Assembly (NCBI GenBank): GCA_003258795.1
Contig: QHMH01000005.1
Coordinates: forward strand, 62,001 to 126,000
Direction of reading: 5' to 3'
Length of the DNA: 64,000 nucleotides
Origin: Candidatus Melainabacteria bacterium
GTDB lineage: Bacteria; Cyanobacteriota; Vampirovibrionia; Gastranaerophilales; Gastranaerophilaceae
Both the position numbers and the translations under genes were made by a program. The stretch's first letter is position 1. Each line of letters begins with the position of its first letter. The notes below the pieces were generated by a model. It searched no databases and was not told where the DNA came from. It worked only from the letters and a program-made list of their open reading frames with translations. Shown here one piece after another: positions 16,038-25,881 of this stretch.

Positions 16038-17102
16038 TTATTTTGTGTATGTAACCAATATATCAGGTGAAAAATGAGTTACCTTTTCGATTTTATAATC
16101 GTATGAGTCACTCATTTTTTTCTTTTCTTTTCCCTGAAATGCACTCTTACCACTGTTATCACACAGTATTCGTGGTGCTATAAATTGGTATATTTTATCT
16201 ACATATCCGCCTTCAACAAGGCTTCCGCAAAATTCGCCACCTGCCTCTACAAGTAAGCTTCTTATTCCAACTTCATATATTTTTTTTAACATATCAGAGA
16301 TATCAACTTTATTGTTGTATGTTTTACACTTAATCAGTTCTATGTGTTTTGGTAGAGATAAAGTATTTAAATTTTCATCGACTACAATGTATATTTTTTC
16401 GTTTGTATTTTCGTATATTTTTGCAGAAAAATTTGTTTTCAATTCTCTATCGATAATTATTCTTGTTAATTTCTTCCCATTGTTCAGTCTGCAAGTCATT
16501 GATGGGTTATCTTGTATGACTGTCTTATCTGTTGTTAGTATTGCATCATACTTGTTTCTTATTCTTTGAACTTCTTTTCTTGCTTTTTCTGATGTAATCC
16601 ATTTAGAATTTCCATTATTTGTTGCAATTTTTCCATCAATTGTTGTTGCGGTTTTTATAGCGACAAAGCATTTCTTTTCACACATATTTTTTATAAACAC
16701 TTCATTGAGTGCTTTTGCTTCTTTTTCCAAAACTCCTTCTATCACTTCAATATTGGCATCTCTGCACTTTTTTATCCCGTTTCCAGAAACGATTGGATTT
16801 GGGTCTTTCATTGCAATTACAACTTTTTTTACGCCTTTTTTTATAATCAAATCTGCACAAGGTGGAGTTTTTCCATAATGAGAGCAAGGCTCTAAATTTA
16901 CAACGAGCGTATCTGCAGTGTCGACTTTTGAAAGAGCATCTGCTTCTGCGTGTTTTTCTCCACAAGCCTTGTGATATCCATTTGCGATTTCATTTCCGTC
17001 TTTATCTAACAAAACACAGCCTACCATAGGATTTGGTGACGTTTTTCCTTCTGCTTTTAGTGCAAGTTTAAAGCATTTTTTCATGTATTTTTCGTAATTC
17101 AT
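16038..17102 (-). CDS. ribD: Riboflavin biosynthesis deaminase/reductase
   Basis: Bifunctional enzyme for the second and third steps of riboflavin synthesis from GTP. The 354-aa protein has the zinc deaminase domain first (GEKHAEADALSKV, then EPCSHYGKTPPCADLII and the DPNPIVSGNGIKK stretch) and the NADPH reductase domain second (AIKTATTIDGKIATNNGNSKWITSEKAR, LLVEAGGEFCGSLV). The ATG overlaps the stop of the upstream GNAT-like gene (ATGA), so they are coupled. No other rib gene and no FMN riboswitch are adjacent. Confidence 0.96.
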   Translation of the reverse strand: MNYEKYMKKCFKLALKAEGKTSPNPMVGCVLLDKDGNEIANGYHKACGEKHAEADALSKVDTADTLVVNLEPCSHYGKTPPCADLIIKKGVKKVVIAMKDPNPIVSGNGIKKCRDANIEVIEGVLEKEAKALNEVFIKNMCEKKCFVAIKTATTIDGKIATNNGNSKWITSEKARKEVQRIRNKYDAILTTDKTVIQDNPSMTCRLNNGKKLTRIIIDRELKTNFSAKIYENTNEKIYIVVDENLNTLSLPKHIELIKCKTYNNKVDISDMLKKIYEVGIRSLLVEAGGEFCGSLVEGGYVDKIYQFIAPRILCDNSGKSAFQGKEKKKMSDSYDYKIEKVTHFSPDILVTYTK

Positions 17103-18097
17103 TGTTGTACCTTGAAAGCTGGAGTTTCGTTTACTCTATTAAACAATAAGATTTTTTCTTTAACTGGATCTTTTGCAACTCGATAAAAATCTTTTACAAG
17201 TACAACCTGACTTTGTTCCAAAGTTGCCCCTTTTTCTTTCAAGAAGTTTTCCAGTTCTACGCTATTTTGCATGTATTTTCTTACTTTTACATAGAGTGAG
17301 AACTTACTTTTTCTTTTTGATATTTCTTTGTATGCAAAGCTTAGGATATCGTCAAAGGAGGTTTCAAACCAAGATGATTTTGTTATTGTCAAAATGAAAT
17401 TTTCGTTATCATTTGTAATGATTGAGAAGAAAGCTTTAATTTTTTTTGTATTTTCATCAAGAGCAACATATTTTAAAAACCAGTTGTCATCTAAACCTTT
17501 AAATATTGCATCAGCATATTCTTCTTTGCGTTTGTTTAACGTATTTTTAAAATGAGTGATTAAGGTTTCGTTGTACAAATCAACGACATCTTGTGCATCG
17601 GAATTTTTAAATATTCTAAAAAATGAGCTTCTATTATGATTAAGTTTGCTACAATCAATTAGCCATAAATCTTTTGTTGAACATTGTCTGAATCCGCAAC
17701 CTTTTGTGAATAACTCCAACAGTTCATCATTTGAAACGTTAACGACAGACAGAAACAAATTTGCACCTTTTGCACCATATCTTGCAATAACAAAGTCTAC
17801 AAGTTGCTTGCCTATATTGTAATAGTCATTATCCAAAAAAAGTCTGCTTATCGTTAGTTTAAATGGGTTTGAGTGTGCCGGTGACAGTGCAATCATTCCC
17901 AAAATTTCTTTTTTATCCTCGATTACATAAGATTCTGGTAAGAATTTCATACATAAAGGGAGATATCCGTGAATATGTGAAAATGGAAAATATTGAAATA
18001 TTTTCGTATAATAATCCACAATATTCGGATTAAGATAAGAAATCATTTTTTTTAATTTAAATTTATCAAAGTAATTTGTTTTTCTGATAGTAGTCAT
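17099..18097 (-). CDS. GNAT-like N-acetyltransferase, probably tandem domain
   Basis: The 332-aa protein looks like two GNAT folds in tandem. The first half carries the acetyl-CoA-site pattern (KEILGMIALSPAHSNPFKLTISRLFLDNDYYNIGKQLVDFVI), with the second half starting near FFRIFKNSDAQDVVDLYNE. Substrate unknown. Translationally coupled to ribD (4-bp overlap). Upstream there is no Shine-Dalgarno; instead a TATAAT hexamer lies 6 nt before the ATG (18104-18109), so the mRNA may be leaderless or the real start may be further in. The GNAT assignment is by pattern and moderate. Confidence 0.65.
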   Translation of the reverse strand: MTTIRKTNYFDKFKLKKMISYLNPNIVDYYTKIFQYFPFSHIHGYLPLCMKFLPESYVIEDKKEILGMIALSPAHSNPFKLTISRLFLDNDYYNIGKQLVDFVIARYGAKGANLFLSVVNVSNDELLELFTKGCGFRQCSTKDLWLIDCSKLNHNRSSFFRIFKNSDAQDVVDLYNETLITHFKNTLNKRKEEYADAIFKGLDDNWFLKYVALDENTKKIKAFFSIITNDNENFILTITKSSWFETSFDDILSFAYKEISKRKSKFSLYVKVRKYMQNSVELENFLKEKGATLEQSQVVLVKDFYRVAKDPVKEKILLFNRVNETPAFKVQQ

Positions 18098-18128
18098 TTC
18101 AAGATTATATTAGCACATATAAGGCAAT

Positions 18129-18163
18129 AAAAAAAGAGGGCTTTTATTAAGCCCTCTTTTTTT
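18129..18163 (-). terminator. Terminator after the DegT aminotransferase gene
   Basis: A 10-bp stem (18134-18143 with 18149-18158) with a 5-nt loop, flanked by an A-run and a T-run, lies just past the minus-strand stop at 18177. Confidence 0.88.
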
Positions 18164-18176
18164 TGAAAAAATTAAA

Positions 18177-19301
18177 TTATACAGCCATAGCTGATTTTGA
18201 TTTTTCGATACAAGAAATCAATGTTTCTGCAACTGTTTTTTGTTCTTCAGCAGTTAATTCAGGGAACATAGGCAAAGAGATAACAAGTTTTGTATCTTTT
18301 TCTGTTGCAGGAAGTGAACCTTCTTTAATGTTCAAGTATTCGTGAACTTTTTGAAGATGCAAAGGAATAGGATAATAAATCATAGCACCTACACCAGCTT
18401 CTCTCAACATAGCGTGAACTTCATCTCTGTTAGGAATTTTAACTGTATATTGGTGATAAACGCAATAAGAATTTTCTATTTCAGTTGGAGTTACAACATC
18501 TTCGCAATTTGCGAACAATTCGTTGTATCTATAAGCATTTTCTCTTCTTTTTTTGTTCCATTCATCAATATAAGGCAATTTAACTCTTAAAATTGCAGCT
18601 TGAACTTCATCAAGACGGCTGTTAATACCGATTTCATCGTGGTGGTATCTAATAGCTCCACCGTGGTTTCTCAATGCGATTACTCTGTCTTTAATTTCGT
18701 CAGAATTTGTAATCAACAATCCGCCGTCACCCATTGTTCCTAAGTTTTTAGTTGGGTAGAAACTATAACATCCGATATCTCCGAAAGTACCTACCATTTG
18801 ACCGTTGTATTTAGCGCCGATTGCTTGACAACAATCTTCAATTACGTGAAGGTTATGACGTTTTGCGATATCCATAATAACGTCCATTTGACAAGGTTGA
18901 CCGTACAAATGAACTGGAATGATAGCTTTTGTTCTTGGAGTAATTGCAGCTTCGATTTTTGATGCATCCATATTGAATGTATTTTCATCAATATCAACGA
19001 AAACTGGTTTTGCACCTACAATTCCGATTGCTTCTGTTGTAGCAACGAATGTAAATGCTACTGAAATAACTTCATCTCCTGCACCGATATTCAAAGCTCT
19101 TAATGCCAAGTGCAATGCATCTGTACCAGAGTTTAATGTTACGGCATTTTTAACGCCCATATATTTTGCAATTTCTTCTGCAAACATTTTGTTTTCTTCG
19201 CCCAAAATATATTGTCCAGAACGCAAAACTTTAAGAACTGCATCTTCTACTTTGCTTCCGATTTGAGCGTATTGTCTTTTTGAATCCAAAATAGGTATCA
19301 T
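18177..19301 (-). CDS. DegT/DnrJ/EryC1/StrS-family aminotransferase
   Basis: PLP-dependent aminotransferase of 374 aa, a family that usually aminates keto sugars of nucleotide-sugars for surface polysaccharides. The sequence shows NSGTDALHLALRAL, AFTFVATTEAIGIVGAKPVFVDID, VHLYGQPCQMD, DCCQAIGAKYNG and the PLP-lysine loop SFYPTKNLGTMGDGGLL. AGGAG lies 7 nt before the ATG. No other sugar-nucleotide gene is nearby, so the sugar substrate is unknown. A hairpin terminator follows and a 13-bp inverted repeat lies upstream. Confidence 0.9.
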   Translation of the reverse strand: MIPILDSKRQYAQIGSKVEDAVLKVLRSGQYILGEENKMFAEEIAKYMGVKNAVTLNSGTDALHLALRALNIGAGDEVISVAFTFVATTEAIGIVGAKPVFVDIDENTFNMDASKIEAAITPRTKAIIPVHLYGQPCQMDVIMDIAKRHNLHVIEDCCQAIGAKYNGQMVGTFGDIGCYSFYPTKNLGTMGDGGLLITNSDEIKDRVIALRNHGGAIRYHHDEIGINSRLDEVQAAILRVKLPYIDEWNKKRRENAYRYNELFANCEDVVTPTEIENSYCVYHQYTVKIPNRDEVHAMLREAGVGAMIYYPIPLHLQKVHEYLNIKEGSLPATEKDTKLVISLPMFPELTAEEQKTVAETLISCIEKSKSAMAV

Positions 19302-19321
19302 TTTTTTTCTCCTTATTATAA

Positions 19322-19363
19322 ATAATCATGTGTTTCCTTAATTCAAGTGTAACACATGATTAT
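19322..19363. repeat. 13-bp inverted repeat between deoB and the DegT gene
   Basis: Perfect arms ATAATCATGTGTT (19322-19334) and AACACATGATTAT (19351-19363) are separated by 16 nt. No T-run follows on either strand, so it is not a typical terminator. It sits 21 nt upstream of the DegT start and may be an operator or an mRNA structure. Confidence 0.6.
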
Positions 19364-19388
19364 AATGCCTTTATATAAACTTAATAAT

Positions 19389-20567
19389 CTATTTGAGCAT
19401 GTAATCTCTAATTAGATTTGCTATGTAATCAAAGCCTTTAATTAGTCCAAGATTTTTTGGTTCAAGTTTTTTGCCATAAACCAAAATAGGAACATATTCT
19501 CTTGTGTGGTCTGTTCCTGCAACCGTTGGGTCGCAACCGTGGTCAGCTGTGATAATCAAAATGTCTTCATCAGTCATAGCTTCTGTAATTGGTTTTACGT
19601 ATGTATCAATTTCTTCAATTGCTTTTCCATAACCTGCTGCATCGTTTCTGTGACCATATAACATATCAGTATCAACAAGGTTTGTGAAGATGAATGATTT
19701 GTCTGGATTTTTAACTTCTGCAATTTGAATTTTGTCAAGTTCAAGAGTGTTGTTAACAGCTTTTAATGTTAGTTCTAAGCCTTCTTTATTTGAACCTGTA
19801 TGGATAGCGTGAGTTACACCTTTTTTACAGAAGATATCTTCAATTTTTCCGATAGCTATGACAGAACCGCCACTTTCTTTAACTTCATCCAAAATAGTTT
19901 TTGCAAATGGTTCAAGAACGTAATCTCTTCTGTCTTTTCCAATTCTTGTTGGTTCTCCATTTATAACTTTATATGGTCTTGCAATTACTCTTGATACGTT
20001 TATGCCCATATCGTCAAACATTTTTCTTGCAATTCTGCACCATTCATAAAGTGTTTCAAGTGGAATTACATCTGTATCTACTGCAATTTGGTAAACGCTA
20101 TCAGCACTTGTGTAAATAATTGGATATTTTGTTTTGTGATGTTCTTCGTTATATTCTTTGATGATAGCAGTTCCACTTGCGGCAATATTTGCAAGTACTC
20201 CACCACAATTTGTTAATTCAATAAATTTGTCGATAACTTCTTTTGGAAATCCTGTTTTTGTAAATGTTTGGAAAGCTTGTGGTAAAACAAGTCCTGCAAT
20301 TTCCCAGTGTCCTGTTGTTGTATCTTTACCGTTTGATTTTTCTTCCATTTTTCCATATTGAGCTGTTGGGTTTTCTTCTTTTGCAATTCCTTCATAATCG
20401 CCAATGTTTCCCAAACCCATTTTTTGCATATTTGGTACATTTAATCCGTGACAGTATTTTGCAACGTTTGCAAGTGTATTACATTCGTGTACATCTCCAA
20501 ATTTTTCGCAATCAGGCATCGCTCCGATACCCATTGAATCGATAACTGCAATAATTACTCGTTTCAT
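19389..20567 (-). CDS. deoB: Phosphopentomutase
   Basis: Mn-dependent alkaline-phosphatase-superfamily enzyme interconverting ribose/deoxyribose 1-phosphate and 5-phosphate in nucleoside salvage. The 392-aa length is typical. Signatures: VIIAVIDSMGIGAMPDC at the start, GKDTTTGHWEIAGL around the phosphorylated threonine, YTSADSVYQIA, and the metal site LIITADHGCDPTVAGTDHTREYVPI. AGGAGG lies 7 nt upstream of the ATG. It is followed on the same strand by the DegT gene after 87 nt. Confidence 0.97.
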   Translation of the reverse strand: MKRVIIAVIDSMGIGAMPDCEKFGDVHECNTLANVAKYCHGLNVPNMQKMGLGNIGDYEGIAKEENPTAQYGKMEEKSNGKDTTTGHWEIAGLVLPQAFQTFTKTGFPKEVIDKFIELTNCGGVLANIAASGTAIIKEYNEEHHKTKYPIIYTSADSVYQIAVDTDVIPLETLYEWCRIARKMFDDMGINVSRVIARPYKVINGEPTRIGKDRRDYVLEPFAKTILDEVKESGGSVIAIGKIEDIFCKKGVTHAIHTGSNKEGLELTLKAVNNTLELDKIQIAEVKNPDKSFIFTNLVDTDMLYGHRNDAAGYGKAIEEIDTYVKPITEAMTDEDILIITADHGCDPTVAGTDHTREYVPILVYGKKLEPKNLGLIKGFDYIANLIRDYMLK

Positions 20568-20638
20568 ATAGACCTCCTAAAATTTTTCATTTTTGAAAAC
20601 ATTCTTAAATTTATCTTAACATAAAATTGTTTTTATGC

Positions 20639-20666
20639 TTTACTTAATTTCAGCAGTAAGTATATT
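20639..20666 (+). promoter_or_regulatory. Candidate promoter of nusB
   Basis: TTTACT (20639-20644), a 16-nt spacer and TATATT (20661-20666) lie just before the AAGGA ribosome site of nusB. Fair but not strong match. Confidence 0.4.
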
Positions 20667-20681
20667 AAAAAGGAATTTATA

Positions 20682-21341
20682 ATGCAAGCAAGAAGAGCAG
20701 CCAGAGAATTGGCACTAATTTTATTTTCACAACTTAATGAAAAAGCACAAGGATGCAATGAAGAAAATTTTGAAGATATTGTTATCAAGTCTGTTAGAAT
20801 TTTGACAAATAACGCAACTGAAGAGTTAAAAACAGCTTTGAGCGGGCTTTGGGATATTAAATCTTACATTGATGATTATGAATCAGAGCATGAAACAAAT
20901 CTTTCAAGACCAATGAATGTTTCTGATGTTCCTGTTCCACTTCCAATGACTTCTGATATGAAAGATAAAATCGAAGAAGTTTTAGATGTTTCTGAAAAGG
21001 CTTTGCTTGCTTTAAACATTGCTGAAATTTCTACTCTTGCAGCAAAAAAAGATGTTAAGGATTACACAATCTTGATTGCAAAAATGTATAGAGATAACAA
21101 AGAGCTTATTGACAATCAAATCCAAAAATTTGCTAAAGGTTGGGATATTCAAAGACTCGTAAAAATGGATAAAGATATATTGAGAATTGCAATTGCAGAA
21201 CTTCTTTATCTTAAAGATACACCAATGAAGGTTGTTGTTGATGAAGCTTTAGAATTGGCAAAAAAATATTCAACTGAAGAAAGTTCTTCTTTTATAAACG
21301 GTATTTTAGCAAAAGTTATTCTTGAAAATGGTGTTGAATAA
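20682..21341 (+). CDS. nusB: Transcription antitermination factor NusB
   Basis: NusB with NusE (S10) binds boxA RNA and promotes antitermination on rRNA operons. The 219-aa protein is longer than the ~140 aa of E. coli NusB. The N-terminal helix RRAARELALILFSQL and the C-terminal part (DILRIAIAELLYLKDTPMKVVVDEALELAKKYSTEESSSFINGILAKV) are standard, while about residues 35-110 form an insertion, a feature I associate with cyanobacterial NusB. Its stop shares a base with the ftsY start. Confidence 0.95.
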   Translation: MQARRAARELALILFSQLNEKAQGCNEENFEDIVIKSVRILTNNATEELKTALSGLWDIKSYIDDYESEHETNLSRPMNVSDVPVPLPMTSDMKDKIEEVLDVSEKALLALNIAEISTLAAKKDVKDYTILIAKMYRDNKELIDNQIQKFAKGWDIQRLVKMDKDILRIAIAELLYLKDTPMKVVVDEALELAKKYSTEESSSFINGILAKVILENGVE

Positions 21342-22270
21342 TGTTTGATTTTTTCAAAAAGAAAGATTCAATTTTTTCAATAGGACTTGATAATTTAAAG
21401 AAAGTCGTGTCTAAAACTGTTTTTGTTGATAATGTCTTTAATGCGGTAAAAGATGAAGCAGAATTGTCAGAATTTGTTCTTGAAGATATTGAAGATATTT
21501 TAATTGGCGCCGATTTGGGTGTGAATTATACATCTCAACTTGTAGACAAATTAAGAGGTCGTGATAAAATCAAGCCGTCTGAGGTTAAAGCGTATTTGAA
21601 AGATGAATTTGAAAAAGTTCTAAAAGAAGCCGGTTCAAATGAGTTAAATTACGTTGATAATTCTTTAAATATTTATTTTATAGTTGGTGTTAACGGTGCT
21701 GGAAAAACTACATTGATTGGCAAACTTGCAAATAGATTTAAAGTTTGCGGGAAAAAAGTTTTGATTGCTGCCGGCGACACATTTAGAGCTGCAGCAGAAG
21801 AGCAGCTCGACATTTGGTCTAAAAGAGCAGGTGCCGATATTGTTAGACGTGATGGTGCTGATGCTGCATCTGTTGTTTACGAGGCTATTCAAAAAGCAAA
21901 GAATGAAAATTATGATGTAATTTTAGTCGACACGGCTGGTCGTTTACAAAATAAGTTTAACCTTATGGAAGAACTTGCAAAAATTAAAAACGTTATAGAT
22001 AAAAATGCTAAAGAGTATTTGAGAGAATGTATGCTTGTACTTGATGCAAATACTGGGCAAAATGGGCTTCAACAAGCTAAAGTTTTTATGGATTGCGTTA
22101 ATCTGACATCTGTTGCTCTCACAAAGCTTGATGGCTCTGCGAAGGGTGCGATTATACTCTCTGTTGCTAAAGAATTTAAATTGCCTGTTAAATTTATTGG
22201 TGTTGGAGAAAAAATGGAAGATTTGAAAGACTTCTCAAGCGAAGATTTTATTCAAGCTCTTTTTTCTTAA
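21341..22270 (+). CDS. ftsY: Signal recognition particle receptor FtsY
   Basis: SRP-family GTPase that docks ribosome-SRP complexes at the membrane for cotranslational insertion. The 309-aa protein is the short form without a long acidic A domain. N domain at about residues 15-100; G domain with P-loop GVNGAGKTTLIGKLA, the DTFRAAAEEQLDIW motif, DTAGRLQNKFNLMEEL, TKLDGSAKGA and GVGEKMEDLKDF. The TAATG overlap with nusB indicates cotranscription. Confidence 0.97.
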   Translation: MFDFFKKKDSIFSIGLDNLKKVVSKTVFVDNVFNAVKDEAELSEFVLEDIEDILIGADLGVNYTSQLVDKLRGRDKIKPSEVKAYLKDEFEKVLKEAGSNELNYVDNSLNIYFIVGVNGAGKTTLIGKLANRFKVCGKKVLIAAGDTFRAAAEEQLDIWSKRAGADIVRRDGADAASVVYEAIQKAKNENYDVILVDTAGRLQNKFNLMEELAKIKNVIDKNAKEYLRECMLVLDANTGQNGLQQAKVFMDCVNLTSVALTKLDGSAKGAIILSVAKEFKLPVKFIGVGEKMEDLKDFSSEDFIQALFS

Positions 22271-22274
22271 CATT

Positions 22275-22303
22275 TTGACATGCTCTTTGTTTTGTTGTTT
22301 AAT
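22275..22303 (+). promoter_or_regulatory. Promoter of smc
   Basis: TTGACA (22275-22280), a 17-nt spacer and TTTAAT (22298-22303) lie immediately after the ftsY stop, giving smc-scpAB its own transcription start near 22310. Confidence 0.65.
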
Positions 22304-22341
22304 TAACTTATATCTTGGGTATGTAGGTAAATTTTAAGAAA

Positions 22342-25300
22342 ATGTACATTAAACAACTGGAAGTTGACAACTTCAAATCTTTTGCCAACAAGGTTGATAT
22401 TCCTATGTTAAAGGGATTTACAACTATATCAGGACCAAATGGATCAGGCAAAAGTAATATCATTGATAGTATTTTGTTTGCTCTGGGGTTATCCACCTCA
22501 AGAGCTCTTCGTGCTGAAAAGTTGTTTCACCTCATATCCACACATACCAAAAGAAATGAAGCTATCGTTAAAGTTACCTTCGGAGAAGTTGGTGATGATA
22601 ATGTTGACTTATCTATTACAAGAAAAATTAAAAAATCTTCTCAAGGTTACAACAGTGTTTATTATATAAACGATAAATTGGCAACTTTGACAGAAATTCA
22701 TACCCTTTTAGAAAAATATAACATTACTCCAAATAGTTATAACGTTATGATGCAAGGTGACGTTACAAGTATTACAAACTGTTCTCCTGTTGAAAGAAGA
22801 AAAATTATTGATGAAATCGCTGGTGTCGCTGATTTTGATAGAAGAATAGAACAGGCTAACAGTGAACTTGAAACAGTTGAGCAAAGAGTTGAAAAGTCTA
22901 CACTTGTATTGGGAGAAGTTGATACAAGACTTGAAGAGTTAAAATCTGAAAGAGAAGTTGCTTTAAAATATCAAAAACTTAAGGAAGAAAAGGCATCTCT
23001 TGAAGGTCAAATAACGACTGTTAAATTTTTTGATGTAAAAAGAAATCTTGAACAAGCGCATACTAATATTCTTGAATTTACTAAAAAGAAAAAAGAAGAA
23101 GAATCTTCTCAAAAAGATATTGAAGAAAAATTAAAACTCGTTAAGCTCGAATATCAAAAGGTTTCTGATACCGTTAAGGAAAAAGGCGAAGATAAGCAAA
23201 TTGAAATCAAGAAAAAGGCTGAGGAAGTTAAAGGCGCTATTGATAGAAAAGAGTCTGCTATCGCATATGCTGATAAACAAATTCAAGATGGGTTAAGACT
23301 TATCGAAAATGCAAAAAATGGTATTGAAACACAAAATAAACAAAATGATGATTTTAGGTTAAAAATTAAGCTAAAAAATGAAGAAATTTTGAAGGTTCAA
23401 GAAAAGCTTTCTGAGCAAAAATCTGATTTAAAAAAAGTCATTGAAGAAATGACCGGTCTTAACAAAACTGCAGATGAGCATATTAAAAAAAGAGCAGAAT
23501 TACGTTTGAAGAAAGAAAAACTTCAAGATAGTGAAAATTCTATAATTAAACAAAAATTACCTCTTGAATCAGAACTTTCTAATTTGCAAAAAGAAATTAA
23601 AAATGATGAAGCAAAACTTGAAGAATTGGGAAAATTAGACATTGCTTCTAATCGTGATTCTTTATCTATGCAGGTTGAAGAACTTGAAAAAGAGTTGGGT
23701 GATTTAAAAATTATTCAACAAAATACAATGTTAGACTTGGACAGAATTAAGGGTGAAATATCTGACAATGAACATAATTTGCAAATAGCTTACAGAAAAT
23801 TTTCTTCTCTTGATGCGCAAAAGCAGATGGCAGAAGAAGCTAATTTTGGCAGAGCTGTTGAAACAGTTATGAATTCTGGTTTAAAAGGCGTTCATGCACC
23901 ACTTGTTAAATTGGGTAAAGTTGACAAAGAATATTCTACTGCTCTTGAAGTCGCAATTGGTGGAAGAATGGCTCATATTGTTGTGGAAGATGATCATACT
24001 GCGGCGGTTGCTATTGAACTGTTAAAATCTTCAAATGCAGGTCGAGCAACATTTATTCCTCTTAATAAAATTGCTCCTGCACCTCGAAAATTATCTTTAC
24101 CAAAAGATAAGGGTGTTATTGATTATGCGGTAAATCTTATTGACTTTGATGATATTTATTTAGATGCCTTTTATTATGCTGTTGGCGATACTTTGGTCGT
24201 TGAAGATTTATCTTGTGCAAGAAAACTATCTGGAAAATATAGGCTTGTAACACTTTCTGGTGAAATTATTGAAAAATCTGGTTCTATGACTGGTGGTTCT
24301 TTAAAACGTACAGGTTTGAAGTTTAGTCAAAATGACGATGAAGAATTTGAAGCTATTAAGAAAAAACTTAAAGAATTTGAAGAAAAGAGAACAGCTCTTG
24401 CTCAAAGAAAGCAAACTTTGGAAGAAAAACTTGATAAAGTTAGATCGGATTATTCTTCCACTATGACTGAAAAAAATAAGGCATCAATGGAATTGTCTAA
24501 CCTTGAAAAATCTGCTCTAACTTACAAGGATACAATTGTCGAAAAAGAAAATGCTATTAAGTTAAATAACGATAAAATTGCTGAAATATCTAAAAAGCTT
24601 GATAAGCTTGAAGAGCAACATATTGGTATATCTTCTGACATTACAATTACAGAGGATGAAATCTCAAAGGTTGATGCATTGATTAACGATGAAGATTTGA
24701 AAAACTTGAAGGATAAAACTGAAGGTTTTGAAGCTGAAATCAAGAGATTGGAAGCTCAAATTACTGCGTTGGAAAATGATAAAGACTCTATTAAACAAAA
24801 AATCAACTTTAGTGAAGAGGTCTTTATAAAAACAAAAAAAGAAGAAATTGCTTCTACTGAAAAAAATAATGAAAATTTGCAAAAAGATAAAATCCAATTT
24901 GCAGAAGAAATTAAGGATTTAAAACAACAGTATGAAAAACTTGAAGATGAAATTTTAAAAATTAGTGAAACTTTGGGTGAACTTCAAAAGCAACGTGATG
25001 AAATACACGCAAGACTTGTTGATTTAGAAACTGCAAAAAATTTAAAAACTTCAGACATCGAAAAAATTGCAGAACAAATAGAATCATTTAAAGCTCGTAG
25101 AAGAGAGCTTGAACCTCAATTAAATCTTGCAAAAGAAGAATTAGAAAAATCTGGTGTAGAAATTTCAAAACTTGAGCCTGTACAAATTTCGATTGAAGAA
25201 ATCAACAATAAAATCTCTCGTTTGGAAAAACGTATGGAAGATTTAGGGCTTGTAAATATGCGTGCTATAACAGATTATGACAGAGTTTTGGAAAGACAAA

Positions 25301-25836
25301 GTGAACTTAAAACTCAAATTGAAACTTTGTCTGAAGAAAGAAAACAAATCCTTGAAAGAATGCAAGGTTATGAACAGTTGAAAAAAGAAACATTCTTAAA
25401 AACTTACAACGATATAAATGTAAACTTTAAGGATATTTTCCACAAATTATCTGATGGTGAAGGCACACTTATCTTGGAAGATGAAGAAAATCCGCTTGCA
25501 GGTGGACTTACAATTGAAGCGCAACCAAGAGATAAGAAAAAACAAAGACTTGAAGGTATGTCAGGTGGCGAAAAATCTCTAACAGCACTCGCTTTTGTTT
25601 TCTCTATACAAAGACACATGCCTGCTCCATTCTATGCATTTGATGAAGTAGATATGCACCTTGACGGTATAAATGTTGAAAAATTGTCAGAAATGATTAA
25701 ATATCAAGCCAAAGATACTCAATTTATTGTAGTATCTCTACGTAAACCAATGATTGAATCTGCTAATAGAACAATCGGTGTTACACAAAAAGAAAAAGGA
25801 ATTACACGAGTTACAGGAGTTAAACTTCGAGATTAG
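22342..25836 (+). CDS. smc: Chromosome segregation ATPase SMC
   Basis: Core of the SMC-ScpAB condensin, which loops and compacts DNA. The 1164-aa protein is complete: N-terminal Walker A (ISGPNGSGKSNIIDS), two long coiled-coil arms, a hinge at about residues 510-650 (KGVHAPLVKLGKV, LEVAIGGRMAHIVVEDD, SMTGGSLKRTG), then the ABC signature LEGMSGGEKSLTALAF and Walker B APFYAFDEVDMHLDG with the D-loop. The Shine-Dalgarno is weak, but the N-terminus aligns exactly with the family. Followed by scpA and scpB in one run. Confidence 0.98.
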   Translation: MYIKQLEVDNFKSFANKVDIPMLKGFTTISGPNGSGKSNIIDSILFALGLSTSRALRAEKLFHLISTHTKRNEAIVKVTFGEVGDDNVDLSITRKIKKSSQGYNSVYYINDKLATLTEIHTLLEKYNITPNSYNVMMQGDVTSITNCSPVERRKIIDEIAGVADFDRRIEQANSELETVEQRVEKSTLVLGEVDTRLEELKSEREVALKYQKLKEEKASLEGQITTVKFFDVKRNLEQAHTNILEFTKKKKEEESSQKDIEEKLKLVKLEYQKVSDTVKEKGEDKQIEIKKKAEEVKGAIDRKESAIAYADKQIQDGLRLIENAKNGIETQNKQNDDFRLKIKLKNEEILKVQEKLSEQKSDLKKVIEEMTGLNKTADEHIKKRAELRLKKEKLQDSENSIIKQKLPLESELSNLQKEIKNDEAKLEELGKLDIASNRDSLSMQVEELEKELGDLKIIQQNTMLDLDRIKGEISDNEHNLQIAYRKFSSLDAQKQMAEEANFGRAVETVMNSGLKGVHAPLVKLGKVDKEYSTALEVAIGGRMAHIVVEDDHTAAVAIELLKSSNAGRATFIPLNKIAPAPRKLSLPKDKGVIDYAVNLIDFDDIYLDAFYYAVGDTLVVEDLSCARKLSGKYRLVTLSGEIIEKSGSMTGGSLKRTGLKFSQNDDEEFEAIKKKLKEFEEKRTALAQRKQTLEEKLDKVRSDYSSTMTEKNKASMELSNLEKSALTYKDTIVEKENAIKLNNDKIAEISKKLDKLEEQHIGISSDITITEDEISKVDALINDEDLKNLKDKTEGFEAEIKRLEAQITALENDKDSIKQKINFSEEVFIKTKKEEIASTEKNNENLQKDKIQFAEEIKDLKQQYEKLEDEILKISETLGELQKQRDEIHARLVDLETAKNLKTSDIEKIAEQIESFKARRRELEPQLNLAKEELEKSGVEISKLEPVQISIEEINNKISRLEKRMEDLGLVNMRAITDYDRVLERQSELKTQIETLSEERKQILERMQGYEQLKKETFLKTYNDINVNFKDIFHKLSDGEGTLILEDEENPLAGGLTIEAQPRDKKKQRLEGMSGGEKSLTALAFVFSIQRHMPAPFYAFDEVDMHLDGINVEKLSEMIKYQAKDTQFIVVSLRKPMIESANRTIGVTQKEKGITRVTGVKLRD

Positions 25837-25881
25837 GTGTTATAATCTTGAAGTAAACTTGAATAATACAAGGAAATATAA

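Noticed and set aside
17103..18180. FMN riboswitch before ribD
   Set aside because: No RFN-type conserved blocks were seen, and ribD overlaps the preceding gene.
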